The position numbers and the translations under genes were made by a program. Below the pieces are notes generated by a model. The model made no database searches and was not told the DNA's origin. It saw only the letters and a program-made list of their open reading frames with translations. DNA of 64,000 bases from Iodobacter arcticus. GTDB taxonomy: Bacteria > Pseudomonadota > Gammaproteobacteria > Burkholderiales > Chitinibacteraceae. Where the stretch lies: contig NZ_JBHTBQ010000004.1 of assembly GCF_042664895.1 (NCBI RefSeq), positions 1 to 64,000 of the forward strand. Reading direction: 5' to 3'. Below, in pieces: positions 15,422-24,981 of the stretch (position 1 is the stretch's first letter; each line of letters opens with the position of its first letter).

Positions 15422-16561
15422 TTACAGCGTTTCTTTTAGCGCCAAAGCCTGCTCTAAAGCGGCATCCACATTGCTGGCCAGCACATTGTAATGGCCCATT
15501 TTGCGGCCTGCGCGGGCTTCTTTTTTGCCGTAGAGGTGCAGCTTGGTATTCGGCGCAGTGAGCATGATTTCCCAGTGCGGATCGCTGCCATCATCGTGCC
15601 AGACATCTCCCAGCAGATTCACCATGACTACTGGCGTGTGCAGATCGGGCTTGCCGGGGTAGAGGCCGCACATGGTGCGTACTTGCTGCTCAAACTGGCT
15701 GCTCAATGTGGCGTCCAGCGTGTAATGGCCGCTATTGTGCGGGCGCGGTGCCATTTCGTTGATGACCAGCGTATCGTCTTCCAGCACAAAGAATTCAACC
15801 GCAATCACGCCGATGTAATCGAGCTTTTCAGCCAGCTGAATGGCCATTGCACGAGCGCGCTCAGTGATTTCTGCGCTGATACGGGCCGGTACGATGGAGA
15901 TATCTAACACGCCATCGGTATGGATGTTTTCTGCTGGCGGAAAACAGGCGATTTCATTGGCAGCACTGCGGGCCACAATCACCGAAACTTCGGCTTTCAG
16001 CGGCAGCATTTTTTCTAGCACACAGGGCTGATGCTTTAGCTCGGATAGGGCGTAGCGGGCCTCTTCTAAGCTTTTGATTCGCACTTGGCCCTTGCCGTCG
16101 TAGCCATTTCGCGCTGTTTTTAAAATGCCTGGCAGGTAGGGGCTGAGGTCTTGCTCCAGATCGCCAGAATTCTCGATCACAAGAAAAGGCGCAGTAGCGA
16201 GGCCTGCATCACGGATAAAGTTTTTCTCTTTCGTCCGGTCTTGAGCGATGGCGACTGAATCACCCGATGGGCTGACTTTTACACCTTGGCTTGCCAGCCA
16301 ACGCATGCTGTCTGCGTTGACGTTTTCAAACTCGGTGGTAACCGCTGCACATTGCTGGGCGAGTGCGGCGAGTGCTTCTGGATCGGTATAGGGCTTACAA
16401 AGATGGACATCGGCGATCTCGGCAGCGGGGGAGCTTGGATCAGGATCGAGTACGGTTACACCATAGCCCATGGTTTTCGCTGCCATGGCAAACATGCGGC
16501 CCAGTTGGCCGCCACCCAGAATGCCAAGCATCGCAGGCGGCAGAATTGGCTTAATGGCCAT
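15422..16561 (-). CDS. purK: N5-carboxyaminoimidazole ribonucleotide synthase
   Basis: An ATP-grasp enzyme of 379 residues in de novo purine synthesis that makes N5-CAIR from AIR, bicarbonate and ATP. The N-terminal GILGGGQLGRMFAMAA, the KTARNGYDGKGQ ATP-grasp loop, and NEMAPRPHNSGHYT in the third domain are all present. It is the last gene of the purE - small membrane protein - purK group, four bases after the small gene, so it is probably co-transcribed with it. Confidence 0.95.
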   Translation of the reverse strand: MAIKPILPPAMLGILGGGQLGRMFAMAAKTMGYGVTVLDPDPSSPAAEIADVHLCKPYTDPEALAALAQQCAAVTTEFENVNADSMRWLASQGVKVSPSGDSVAIAQDRTKEKNFIRDAGLATAPFLVIENSGDLEQDLSPYLPGILKTARNGYDGKGQVRIKSLEEARYALSELKHQPCVLEKMLPLKAEVSVIVARSAANEIACFPPAENIHTDGVLDISIVPARISAEITERARAMAIQLAEKLDYIGVIAVEFFVLEDDTLVINEMAPRPHNSGHYTLDATLSSQFEQQVRTMCGLYPGKPDLHTPVVMVNLLGDVWHDDGSDPHWEIMLTAPNTKLHLYGKKEARAGRKMGHYNVLASNVDAALEQALALKETL

Positions 16562-16565
16562 CTTA

Positions 16566-16826
16566 TCAATCCTTATCTTGTCTTTGTTTTACGCCCTGCA
16601 AAAGGGCAACACCCCATAAGCCCCAGCCAAAGATAGCGCCAAAAATAAGCGCTATAGGCAGGATTTGGATCATGGCGGCGATATATGATGTGTGTGCAAA
16701 AAAGCTGATAGCCAAAGAAGAAAGCAAACCAAAAGGCAGCCCCCAGCAGAGGGCGCCCCGGTAAAAAACGCTGAATAAAAAGCCTTTTTCTTCTAGCTCT
16801 GCCAATAGCTCTTTGGTGGGTTTCAT
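16566..16826 (-). CDS. Small two-helix membrane protein of unknown function
   Basis: An 86-residue protein with a charged N terminus (MKPTKELLAELEEKG) and two hydrophobic stretches, near residues 24-43 and 50-72, ending in a Lys/Arg/Gln-rich tail. The ATG at 16826 is chosen over a longer frame to 16901 because that extension is encoded by a repetitive element. It lies between purE and purK and is four bases from purK. I do not recognise the family, and there is no evidence that it takes part in purine synthesis. Confidence 0.65.
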   Translation of the reverse strand: MKPTKELLAELEEKGFLFSVFYRGALCWGLPFGLLSSLAISFFAHTSYIAAMIQILPIALIFGAIFGWGLWGVALLQGVKQRQDKD

Positions 16827-16834
16827 TCTAGGGC

Positions 16835-16969
16835 ATCTCGAAAAACCGTATTTTCGTTGCAATACTGCGTTGCTCCCAAAAAATATCTCCTTACCTATCA
16901 AACATAGGCCGCGTCGATATTTTTTGCTCGCGCCTTGTCTTGCTTAGAAACTACAGTTTTTCCGAGCTA
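16835..16969. mobile_element. MITE-like element between purE and the small membrane gene
   Basis: About 135 bases bounded by imperfect terminal inverted repeats: left CTCGAAAAACCGTA at 16837, right TACAGTTTTTCCGAG ending at 16966. Inside are further dyads, for example CCTATC-AAA-CATAGG and two copies of an AAATATC/GATATTTTTT motif. There is no coding capacity. The right end overlaps the last codons of purE. It is called MITE-like from structure alone; no second copy is in the window. Confidence 0.55.
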
Positions 16970-17457
16970 TCCTCTAGTTCGGGTAAGACCATCGCCAGTA
17001 CGGTTTCTTTTTGCTCGGTCCGAAATGTGGCTAGCTTGGCAGCCAGCTCAGGGATGGCATTCGCAAGTAGAGAAACAGCAAATAGCGCAGCATTAGCAGC
17101 GCCTGCTTCGCCAATCGCAAATGTAGCAACCGGAATGCCTTTAGGCATTTGCACGATGGAAAGCAGTGAATCTTCGCCGCGCAGGTATTTAGACGGAACA
17201 GGCACACCCAGCACCGGAATGGTGGTTTTGGCGGCAATCATTCCTGGCAGATGTGCTGCGCCACCTGCACCTGCAATAATGCACTGCAAGCCGCGGCTAG
17301 CGGCCGTTTCGGCGTACTCAAACAAGAGATCAGGGGTGCGATGTGCCGAGACAACGCGGCATTCAAATGCCACACCAAAGGCTTTTAGTTGCTTAGCGGC
17401 ATGCTGCATGACTTCCCAGTCACTATTGCTACCCATTACAACGCCGACTTGAATCAT
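16951..17457 (-). CDS. purE: N5-carboxyaminoimidazole ribonucleotide mutase
   Basis: A 168-residue class I PurE that converts N5-CAIR to CAIR. The signature MGSNSDWEVM at the N terminus, SAHRTP (catalytic His) and AGAGGAAHLPGM are present. The start is MIQVGVVMG, the usual family N terminus. The last residues, SSEKL and the stop, are read from the terminal repeat of the adjacent element, so the native C terminus may have been replaced. It is first in the purE - small protein - purK group. Confidence 0.95.
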   Translation of the reverse strand: MIQVGVVMGSNSDWEVMQHAAKQLKAFGVAFECRVVSAHRTPDLLFEYAETAASRGLQCIIAGAGGAAHLPGMIAAKTTIPVLGVPVPSKYLRGEDSLLSIVQMPKGIPVATFAIGEAGAANAALFAVSLLANAIPELAAKLATFRTEQKETVLAMVLPELEDSSEKL

Positions 17458-17619
17458 GGGTTTCCCCCGAGTAAAGAATGGATGTTACCGAAAAAATGCC
17501 AGTGGGCACAGTTTCAATTGCGCTTACCTTATAACGTAGCGGTGCATGTTTGGTATGAAAAAAACGTGCAAAAGCCGTACTTTAGTGCGATTGCCAGACA
17601 AAATTTACATAAATTAGTG

Positions 17620-17738
17620 TTTACTAATAAATAAATTGACTAATATAAGGCTCTGAGGCATCCTGTTTTCGCGGTTATATACCGTGTAATTCACAAATAA
17701 TTGATACGCTGGGCGGCTTGCCACCTAGCGTTTTTTTT
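17620..17738 (+). ncRNA. Candidate small RNA between purE and msbA
   Basis: A possible promoter (TTTACT at 17620, TATAAG at 17644, 18-base spacer) is followed by about 80 bases without an open frame, an internal hairpin CGCGGT-TATAT-ACCGTG, and a terminator-like stem ACGCTGGGCG/CACCTAGCGT ending in eight T residues at 17731-17738. Both flanking genes run leftwards, so this rightward terminator has no protein gene to serve. The transcript would start near 17656. The case rests on sequence alone. Confidence 0.4.
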
Positions 17739-17744
17739 CGTCTA

Positions 17745-19487
17745 TCACACGCTGGCAAACTGTGCCGCGTGCATCTTGCTATAGATGCCATTGGCCGCCA
17801 TCAGTGCTTGATGCGTGCCGCTTTCTACGATCTTGCCTTGCTGCATCACCACGATGCGGTTGGCGTTTTCAATGGTAGAAAGGCGGTGGGCAATCACGAT
17901 GGTGCTGCGGCCTTGCATCAGGTTTTCTAATGCGTCCTGAACCTTGCGTTCGGATTCGGTATCGAGTGCGCTGGTGGCTTCGTCCAGAATCAAAATCGGT
18001 GCGTCTTTATAAATAGCACGGGCAATGGCTAGGCGCTGGCGCTGGCCACCGGATAAGCGCATGCCGTTTTCGCCCAGCAGGGTGTTCATCCCTTCAGGCA
18101 TGGTGTCGATAAATTCCAGTGCGTGTGCAGCGCTTGCCGCCTGACGCACACGGTCGATATCCACTTCACTGCCGTAAGCAATATTAGCCATCACACTATC
18201 GTTAAATAGAATCACATCTTGTGAAACCAGTGCAATTTGCTGGCGTAAATTAGCCAGCTGGTAATCTGCAAGCGGCACTTGATCGATTAAAATTTGCCCG
18301 GCATTCAGCTCATAAAAGCGTGGTAACAGATTAGCCAGTGTGGTTTTTCCACTGCCTGAGCTGCCAACCAAAGCGACGGTTTCACCCGGCAGAATTTCCA
18401 GTGAAATACCGTCTAGCGCTGGCTTGCCATCATCGCTATAAGCAAAGCGAATATTTTGCAGAGAAATCGCCCCCTGCACACGGGGGAGCTGATGCTGGCC
18501 TTGGTTGGCTTCAGGGATTTCATCCAGAATGGCAAAAACTGATTCAGCGGCAGCAAGGCCTTTATGAAGGCTTTCGTTAATTTTGGTTAGGTTTTTGATG
18601 GGCTGTTGCAAGGCCATCATTTGCACCATAAAGGCGACAAAAGCGCCCGCAGTCAGCACGCCATCTTGAGCACGCAAGCTGGCGTAATAAATAATCACCG
18701 CCAACGTAATCCCGATTAAAAACATAATCAGGCCTGAGTTAGTGCTGGAGGTAATGGCTTGTTTAATTGATAAGCGGCGTACATTGCTATTGGTTTGGCC
18801 GAAACGATTTGTTTCGTAAGAAAATCCACCGAATATTTTAATAATGCGCTGGCCAGATAAGCTCTCATCTAAGATTTGCGTCATCTTACCCATCGCGGCC
18901 TGCGTTTCTCTTGAAAGCCGGCGCTGGCGCTTACCGACTACGCTGATGCTAATGGCTACGCCGGGCAGCAAAATGAGGCAAAGCAGGGTGAGCTGCCAAT
19001 CCAGATAAAGCATCGACGCTAGTAAAAATACCAAGAGCAGCGAGTCTTTAATCAGCACGGTTAGCACCTTGGTGCCCGCATCCATGATTTGGTTTACATC
19101 AAAAGTAACGCGTGACAGCAACACACCTACCGAGGTTTGATCAAAAAACTGCACGGGCAGGCTCAGCATACGAGCGAACATTTTACCGCGTAAGTCGTGC
19201 ATAACCTTGGAGGAAACCCATGCAGTGGTGTATTCATTGCCAAAGTTAGAGATGAGCCGCAGCAGGGCTAGCCCCAAAATCTGCGCGGGTAAGATCCACG
19301 CCAGACTACGTACCAAGGCCGATGCTTGTAAGTTTTGATCAACCAAAGGCTTCAACAAGAGTGTTAAGCCCGCATCTACCGCTGCCGCTACCGACAGGCA
19401 AATGACCGAGACGGAGACGACTTTCCAGTAAGGGCGAATTTCGCCCAGAATGCGCATATAAAGAGCTCGATTATTCATCGCTGACAT
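17745..19487 (-). CDS. msbA: Lipid A export ATP-binding/permease protein
   Basis: A half-size ABC exporter of 580 residues that flips lipid A-core across the inner membrane. Six transmembrane helices lie in residues about 20-310. The nucleotide-binding domain has Walker A GSSGSGKTT, signature LSGGQRQRLAIARA, Walker B ILILDEATSALD and the switch His in VIAHRLST. Length and the dimeric exporter architecture fit MsbA (582 in E. coli). Start alternatives at 19487 and 19478 are both possible; the first has AAGG upstream. Confidence 0.9.
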   Translation of the reverse strand: MSAMNNRALYMRILGEIRPYWKVVSVSVICLSVAAAVDAGLTLLLKPLVDQNLQASALVRSLAWILPAQILGLALLRLISNFGNEYTTAWVSSKVMHDLRGKMFARMLSLPVQFFDQTSVGVLLSRVTFDVNQIMDAGTKVLTVLIKDSLLLVFLLASMLYLDWQLTLLCLILLPGVAISISVVGKRQRRLSRETQAAMGKMTQILDESLSGQRIIKIFGGFSYETNRFGQTNSNVRRLSIKQAITSSTNSGLIMFLIGITLAVIIYYASLRAQDGVLTAGAFVAFMVQMMALQQPIKNLTKINESLHKGLAAAESVFAILDEIPEANQGQHQLPRVQGAISLQNIRFAYSDDGKPALDGISLEILPGETVALVGSSGSGKTTLANLLPRFYELNAGQILIDQVPLADYQLANLRQQIALVSQDVILFNDSVMANIAYGSEVDIDRVRQAASAAHALEFIDTMPEGMNTLLGENGMRLSGGQRQRLAIARAIYKDAPILILDEATSALDTESERKVQDALENLMQGRSTIVIAHRLSTIENANRIVVMQQGKIVESGTHQALMAANGIYSKMHAAQFASV

Positions 19488-19621
19488 CGGCGTGCCTTGG
19501 TTCGGGTTTTACAGACAGGGGCGGATTATACGCTGTAGCTTGCTGTTCATGGGCGGAAGGCGTTGGGGGCGTATTTAATGCCCATGATGGCTAGCTTTAC
19601 CCGCCCAGCTTATTTGGCCGC

Positions 19622-20338
19622 TTACAAATCTCCGTATCTGCTTTGCAATATCGCCGAAATCACCGGCGCTACTGTTTCGGTGCGAAAGATTCTGGGGCCA
19701 AGGATGAGTGGGGTGTAACCTGCGGTTACGGCCAGCGCTTCTTCTGTCGCCGAAAACCCACCTTCCGGGCCGATTAAAACGGCGGCACTGCGGGCGTTGG
19801 CTGGTAGTTCACTTTGCTGGATTGCGCCAATGGGCGATAGCAGTAGCTTGAGTTCGGCTGTCTGCGCCAGCGCTTGTTCAAACTTGATGGCGGCCAAAAT
19901 GGTGGGCACACGGGTACGCCCGCATTGCTCACAGGCTGACACCGCAATGGCCTGCCAATGGGCGAGGCGCTTTTCGGCGCGCTCGCCACTAAGGCGCTGC
20001 TGGCAGTATTCCGAGATCACCGGCTGAATACGGCTTACCCCAAGCTCGCTGGCTTTCTGGATGGTGTAATCCATACGATCACTTGATGAGATCGCCTGAA
20101 CTAGTGTGAGATCAAGCGGAGACTCCCGATCTTGCTCATCCCATGTGAGTACTTCGACGCTAACATGGCGCTTGCCCATTTCGGTGACGCGCGCGGCGTA
20201 TTCACCGCCTTGCCCATTAAATAAAATGATGTCGTCATCGGGCTGCAAGCGCAGCACTTGCACATGGCGGGCAACACTTTCTGGTAGGTTAAAGCCAAGG
20301 CCAGCGGCCAGCGGCATATCAAGGAAAAATCTGGGCAT
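19622..20338 (-). CDS. rsmE: 16S rRNA (uracil1498-N3)-methyltransferase
   Basis: A SPOUT-class methyltransferase of 238 residues. It has an N-terminal PUA-like domain (MPRFFLDMPL, HVQVLRLQPDD) and a C-terminal knotted SAM-binding domain with VLIGPEGGFSATE and LILGPRIFRTETV, the family hallmarks. The ATG at 20338 has GAGGTGG immediately upstream and is clearly better than the in-frame start at 20392. It lies upstream of msbA on the same strand with a 134-base gap. Confidence 0.93.
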   Translation of the reverse strand: MPRFFLDMPLAAGLGFNLPESVARHVQVLRLQPDDDIILFNGQGGEYAARVTEMGKRHVSVEVLTWDEQDRESPLDLTLVQAISSSDRMDYTIQKASELGVSRIQPVISEYCQQRLSGERAEKRLAHWQAIAVSACEQCGRTRVPTILAAIKFEQALAQTAELKLLLSPIGAIQQSELPANARSAAVLIGPEGGFSATEEALAVTAGYTPLILGPRIFRTETVAPVISAILQSRYGDL

Positions 20339-20604
20339 ATCCACCTCGTGCATTTGAGGAGTTGGTATACCGCAAGGCGAGGGTGGATTCAAGTACTGGC
20401 GGGATTTTGCCTGAGGTTTAGGGGGCTAGAAATCACGCTGCGCCTCAAGCATGCTCTGTGTATGGGATTGGTGTATTGATTAAGTACAAATTTAATACAA
20501 TCTTTATAAGCCTCATGACATCAAATTGAAGCAGAATATGCTGCTGGGCTGTGTGGCATTATTCTGGTGCTCAATGTTTAACCTCTTTTGAAAGAAGCCT
20601 CTGC

Positions 20605-23600
20605 ATGTGGATAACCAAGGTAAGTATCAAGCATCCCGTCTTTGCGACGATGGTGATGTTGGCGCTGCTGGTATTGGGTATGGCGTCGTATGGCTTGCTG
20701 CCGGTGGAGCGGATGCCGCCCGTGGCCAGCCCGCAGGTGTTTGTACAGCTGAGTTATCCGGGCGCGTCGCCAGAGGCAATTGAAAATGATCTGATCAAGC
20801 CCTTAGAAGATCAGATTAATACCGTAAATGGCGTAAAGCATATCTGGGCCACCGCGCGTGAAGGCTCGGCCTTTATGTCGGTAGAGTTTCGTATGGATGC
20901 AAACTCGGCCAATGGCTTGCAGGAGATCCGCGATAAAGTGGCTTTGATTAAGCCCACGTTTCCAAAGGAAGCGAAAGATCCGCTGGTGTTAAAGGCCGAT
21001 ATTAGCGGTGAAGATGAGCCTGTCGTTCAGCTAGCGCTGCGATCTGGCACGCTTAGCCTGCGTGAGCTGAGTATGCTATCTGAGCAGATTGTCGTGAAGC
21101 GTTTGCGTACCGCGCCGGGGGTGGGGAGTATTAATAGCCATGGTCTGGTGAATCGCCAGATTCAGCTGCGCCTGCGCCGTGATGCATTAAGCAGCTACGG
21201 GCTGGGCGTGGATCAGGTGATTAATGCTGTGCGTGAAGCCAATCAGGATGTGCCTGCCGGGCGCATTGTGAATGGTAACCACGAGCAATTGGTACGCCTT
21301 GAGGGCAAGATTAAAGATCCTAAGCAATTTGGCAAAATCATTGTGGCGCGCCAAGCCAATACACCGGTTTATCTGGAGCAAGTGGCCGATGTGATTGATG
21401 GCGAGCAAGAGCGCACTTCGATCTCGCGCCTTGATGGTCAATCGGTTATCAGCTTGGATATTTTCCCTATTCAGGGCTCCAATATTGTAGAGCTGGGCGA
21501 TGGGGTAAAAGCGGTAGTAGAGAAGATGCAATCTTCCTTGCCAGCAGGCGCCGAGCTGACCATTGTGCAGGCCAATTCTGATGAAATCAGAAGCGCGCTG
21601 AACCAAACCAAAACTACGATTCTGGAAGGCGGCATTCTGACCACGCTGATCGTGTTTATGTTTTTGCATTCCTGGCGCAGCACGGTGATTACCGCTTTAA
21701 CCCTGCCAATCTCCGTGATTGCCACGTTTATTGTGGTGCACGCCTGCGGTTTTTCTTTGAATATGCTGACGCTGATGGCGCTGAGCTTATCGATTGGCTT
21801 ATTGATTGATGACGCGATTGTGGTGCGGGAAAACATCGTCCGACATCTGGGTATGGGCAAAGATCATTTTCGCGCTGCGAATGAAGGCACCGAAGAAATT
21901 GGCTTGGCTGTCATGGCAACGACCTTTGCCATTGTGGCCGTGTTTGTACCCGTCGCATTTATGCATGGCATTATCGGGCGCTTTTTCTTTCAGTTTGGTA
22001 TTACCGTTACGGTGGCGGTTTTAGTTTCTTTATTTGTCAGCTTTACGCTTGATCCAATGTTGTCGTCTATTTGGCACGATCCGGAAGGTGATCGCTTTAA
22101 AAGCTGGCCGCTGATGGCTCGGTTTATGGCTGCTTTTGAGCGCCAGATTGATAAGCTGCACCATATCTATGGGCGCTTTTTGGCTTGGTCTTTGCATAAA
22201 AGAAAAACGGTGCTGGCAGGGGCAATGCTCGCATTTATTGCCAGCTTGTTTCTACTGCCCCTGATTGGCACCGAGTTTGAGCCTAAACAAGATAAAGGCT
22301 TGATTAACTTGCAACTGGAGACCCCTACCGGCTCTAGCCTTGACTACACGGATGCGAAGACAAAGCAGATTGAAGTTTCTTTAAAAGCATTTAAGGAAAT
22401 TGCTTCAATTCAAAGCGCAGTCGGCGTGCAAAATAGTAAAAATATGTCGGAAGTAACGCTCAAGCTGGTGGAGCGTAAAAAGCGCAGATCGCAAGAAGAT
22501 ATTGAAAAAGAAATTCGTGAAACTGTTGGCCGGGTGGCGGGCGTTCAGCTATCGGTGGGCGGCTGGAAGCCGATCTTTATTACCGTATTTGGCCCGGATC
22601 CAAGCAAGCTCACCCAGATCACGGGTGATTTAATGAAGAAAATCGCCAAGATTCCAGGCGTGGTTGATCTGGAAAGCAGCGAAAAAGCCTTTACCCCTAC
22701 GGTGGCGATCAAAATTGATAATGAAGCTGCTAATGATTTGGGCCTGAATAACGCTCAAATAGGTAGTGCATTGCGCTCATTGATTTCAGGCGAAACCATT
22801 AGTCATTATCTGGCCAGTGATGGGCAAAATTATGATGTGGTAGTGCAATTGGCAGAAGCCGACCGGCGCACTGCGGCTGACTTAGGCGATTTATATTTAA
22901 GTAGCAGTAAAAGCAATGCGGATGGATCGCCCAAGCTTGTGCCTTTGCGTCAGGTGGCGTCTTTAGAGCCAAGCAGCAGTGCCCAGCAGTTAAAGCGGCT
23001 GGATATGCAACGCCGTATTTCGCTCTATGCCAATGTGCAAGGCCGTCCTAGCGGCACGGTTAGCGGAGAAGTGCAGGCGCTGCTGGATAAAACCGAATTG
23101 CCGCCTGGCTATCACTTTGGTGCAGGGGGCCAGCAGGCCGAGATGCAAGAGGCATTTGCTGCATTCTTAGCTGCAATTGGCTTGGCGGTGATCTTTATTT
23201 ACTTTGTTTTGGCTTCGCAATTTGGCAGTTTTTTGCAGCCCTTGGCGATTATGGCTTCTTTGCCATTCTCACTCACAGGCGCTTTGCTGGCTTTATTCTT
23301 AACCGGCACCACCATCAATTTATTCTCCATGATCGGCTTTATGATGTTGCTGGGGCTGGCCGTTAAAAATGCGATTTTGCTGGTTGATTTTGCTAACACG
23401 GCCAAACGTAGCGGGCAAGCCGTCAGAGAGGCCTTGCTGGAGGCAGGGCAAGTGCGTTTACGCCCTATTCTGATGACCACCGCAGCCATGATTTTTGGCA
23501 TGTTGCCGATGTCCATTGGCTTTGGCGAGGGTGGGGAAACTCAGGCCGCTATGGGCCGGGCAATTATCGGCGGGGTGATTTCATCCACGGTGCTCACCTT

Positions 23601-23688
23601 GATTGTGGTGCCGATTTTATACGCCTATCTGGATGGCTGGGCCGTTAAGCGTAAAGCGCGCAAGGCTTTGAAGCTGGCCGCGGCTTAG
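20605..23688 (+). CDS. RND efflux permease, HAE1-type
   Basis: A 1027-residue inner-membrane proton-driven exporter. It begins MWITKVSIKHPVFATMVMLALLVLG, with the usual first helix, and has two large periplasmic loops and about twelve helices. LSIGLLIDDAIVVREN in TM4 and GLAVKNAILLVDFA in TM10 carry the proton-relay Asp and Lys regions. The ATG at 20605 has AAGAAG upstream. The adaptor gene follows 67 bases after its stop, the reverse of the usual adaptor-first order, and no outer-membrane channel gene is nearby. Substrates cannot be told from sequence. Confidence 0.92.
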   Translation: MWITKVSIKHPVFATMVMLALLVLGMASYGLLPVERMPPVASPQVFVQLSYPGASPEAIENDLIKPLEDQINTVNGVKHIWATAREGSAFMSVEFRMDANSANGLQEIRDKVALIKPTFPKEAKDPLVLKADISGEDEPVVQLALRSGTLSLRELSMLSEQIVVKRLRTAPGVGSINSHGLVNRQIQLRLRRDALSSYGLGVDQVINAVREANQDVPAGRIVNGNHEQLVRLEGKIKDPKQFGKIIVARQANTPVYLEQVADVIDGEQERTSISRLDGQSVISLDIFPIQGSNIVELGDGVKAVVEKMQSSLPAGAELTIVQANSDEIRSALNQTKTTILEGGILTTLIVFMFLHSWRSTVITALTLPISVIATFIVVHACGFSLNMLTLMALSLSIGLLIDDAIVVRENIVRHLGMGKDHFRAANEGTEEIGLAVMATTFAIVAVFVPVAFMHGIIGRFFFQFGITVTVAVLVSLFVSFTLDPMLSSIWHDPEGDRFKSWPLMARFMAAFERQIDKLHHIYGRFLAWSLHKRKTVLAGAMLAFIASLFLLPLIGTEFEPKQDKGLINLQLETPTGSSLDYTDAKTKQIEVSLKAFKEIASIQSAVGVQNSKNMSEVTLKLVERKKRRSQEDIEKEIRETVGRVAGVQLSVGGWKPIFITVFGPDPSKLTQITGDLMKKIAKIPGVVDLESSEKAFTPTVAIKIDNEAANDLGLNNAQIGSALRSLISGETISHYLASDGQNYDVVVQLAEADRRTAADLGDLYLSSSKSNADGSPKLVPLRQVASLEPSSSAQQLKRLDMQRRISLYANVQGRPSGTVSGEVQALLDKTELPPGYHFGAGGQQAEMQEAFAAFLAAIGLAVIFIYFVLASQFGSFLQPLAIMASLPFSLTGALLALFLTGTTINLFSMIGFMMLLGLAVKNAILLVDFANTAKRSGQAVREALLEAGQVRLRPILMTTAAMIFGMLPMSIGFGEGGETQAAMGRAIIGGVISSTVLTLIVVPILYAYLDGWAVKRKARKALKLAAA

Positions 23689-23755
23689 CCAGACGTTTGT
23701 GCCGCAATGGGCATCGCTGCCCATGCTACAAAACTCTTTAATCAGGATAAATGCG

Positions 23756-24877
23756 ATGACTGTGTTTAAAAAAAGAAGTATTGGCCTGGGCGTATTGTTC
23801 CTTGTGCTTGCTATTGGTGGCGTGGCATTTACTCAGGGTAAGGGCAAAGCGGATAAATCAGAAGACCATAAAGCGCCGCGCAAACTTGAATTTGCCGCCG
23901 CAGATTTAGCTGTGGCGTCGTTGCGCCCGCTGGATCAATCCATTTTGATTAATGGCGCTTTGCAGGCGGTGAACTATGCTGCGCTGCGCTCTAAAGTATC
24001 GGCTCAGGTTGATAGCGTTTTGGTGCGTGAAGGCGAGGAAGTTAAAGCAGGGCAGATCTTGGCGCGCTTTGATGCCAGCAATATTGCGGCGCAATTAAAC
24101 GAGCGGCAAAGCAATCTGGAAATGGCCAAGGCTGAGCTGGGCTTGGCTGAAAAAACCCACGGCAAGAATCTAACTTTGCAAAAGCAGGGGTTTATTTCTG
24201 GTAATGCCTTTGATAGCAGCTCCAGCAGCCTAACCGTCAGCCAAGCCAAATTAAAAGCCATGCAAGCACAGGTTGCCGTGGCTAAAAACGCCATGGACGA
24301 TATGGTGCTGCGTGCGCCGATTGGTGGGCAGATCAGCAAGCGCTCGATTCAGCCCGGTGAAAAGGTCGATCAAAATTCCGAGCTGTTTAATATCGTCGAT
24401 TTATCTGCCATGGAGCTGCAAGTTGCGGTGCCCGCCAGCCAAATCGCCCATGTAGCGGCAGGGCAGCAGGCAGAGTTTCAAGTCGATGGATTTAACGGCA
24501 AAGTATTTAATGGCACGGTGCAGCGTATTAACCCGGAAGTTGAAAAAAACTCCCGCGCCATTACTGTTTTTATTGCGGTGAAAAACCCCAACGGCGCTTT
24601 ACGCGGCGGCATGTTTGCCAAAGGCCAGCTGGCTTTGGGGCAATCGCAGCCAAAGCTCACTATTCCTAATAGCGCTGTGCAGGGCGGCACAACCGATCCT
24701 TATGTTTACAGCCTGGAAAACGGCAAAATCGCTCAAAGTAAGGTGAAGTTGGGAAGTAGCGACGAGCGCAGCGGCTTAATAGAAATCACCGCAGGCCTGA
24801 ATGCTGGGGCCAAAGTGCTGGCTAGAAAAATGGATGGTATTAAGCCGGGCATGGTGGCGACTGCGGTGGGTGGCTGA
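23756..24877 (+). CDS. RND efflux periplasmic adaptor subunit
   Basis: A 373-residue membrane fusion protein with an N-terminal membrane anchor (residues about 8-27). The lipoyl half-motifs are split by a coiled coil (SAQVDSVLVREGEEVKAGQ, then APIGGQISKRSIQPGEKV), and beta-barrel and membrane-proximal domains follow. No lipobox Cys is seen, so it is anchored by its N-terminal helix. The ATG at 23756 follows AGGA by eight bases. It should link the permease upstream to an outer-membrane channel encoded elsewhere. Confidence 0.9.
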   Translation: MTVFKKRSIGLGVLFLVLAIGGVAFTQGKGKADKSEDHKAPRKLEFAAADLAVASLRPLDQSILINGALQAVNYAALRSKVSAQVDSVLVREGEEVKAGQILARFDASNIAAQLNERQSNLEMAKAELGLAEKTHGKNLTLQKQGFISGNAFDSSSSSLTVSQAKLKAMQAQVAVAKNAMDDMVLRAPIGGQISKRSIQPGEKVDQNSELFNIVDLSAMELQVAVPASQIAHVAAGQQAEFQVDGFNGKVFNGTVQRINPEVEKNSRAITVFIAVKNPNGALRGGMFAKGQLALGQSQPKLTIPNSAVQGGTTDPYVYSLENGKIAQSKVKLGSSDERSGLIEITAGLNAGAKVLARKMDGIKPGMVATAVGG

Positions 24878-24981
24878 TTGATGTAGGGAGTGTGTGCCTA
24901 TGCATAGATTTTTTGGGGTGGAGAACTCTTTGGCACCCCTATACGCATCACTAAAGACAAAAACATAGTAAAAAAGATTCT

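Noticed and set aside
20470..20510. Imperfect AT-rich dyad ATTGATTAA...TTTAATACAAT upstream of the RND genes as an operator
   Set aside because: The symmetry is weak and the region is A/T-rich, so a chance match is likely. No regulator gene is adjacent.
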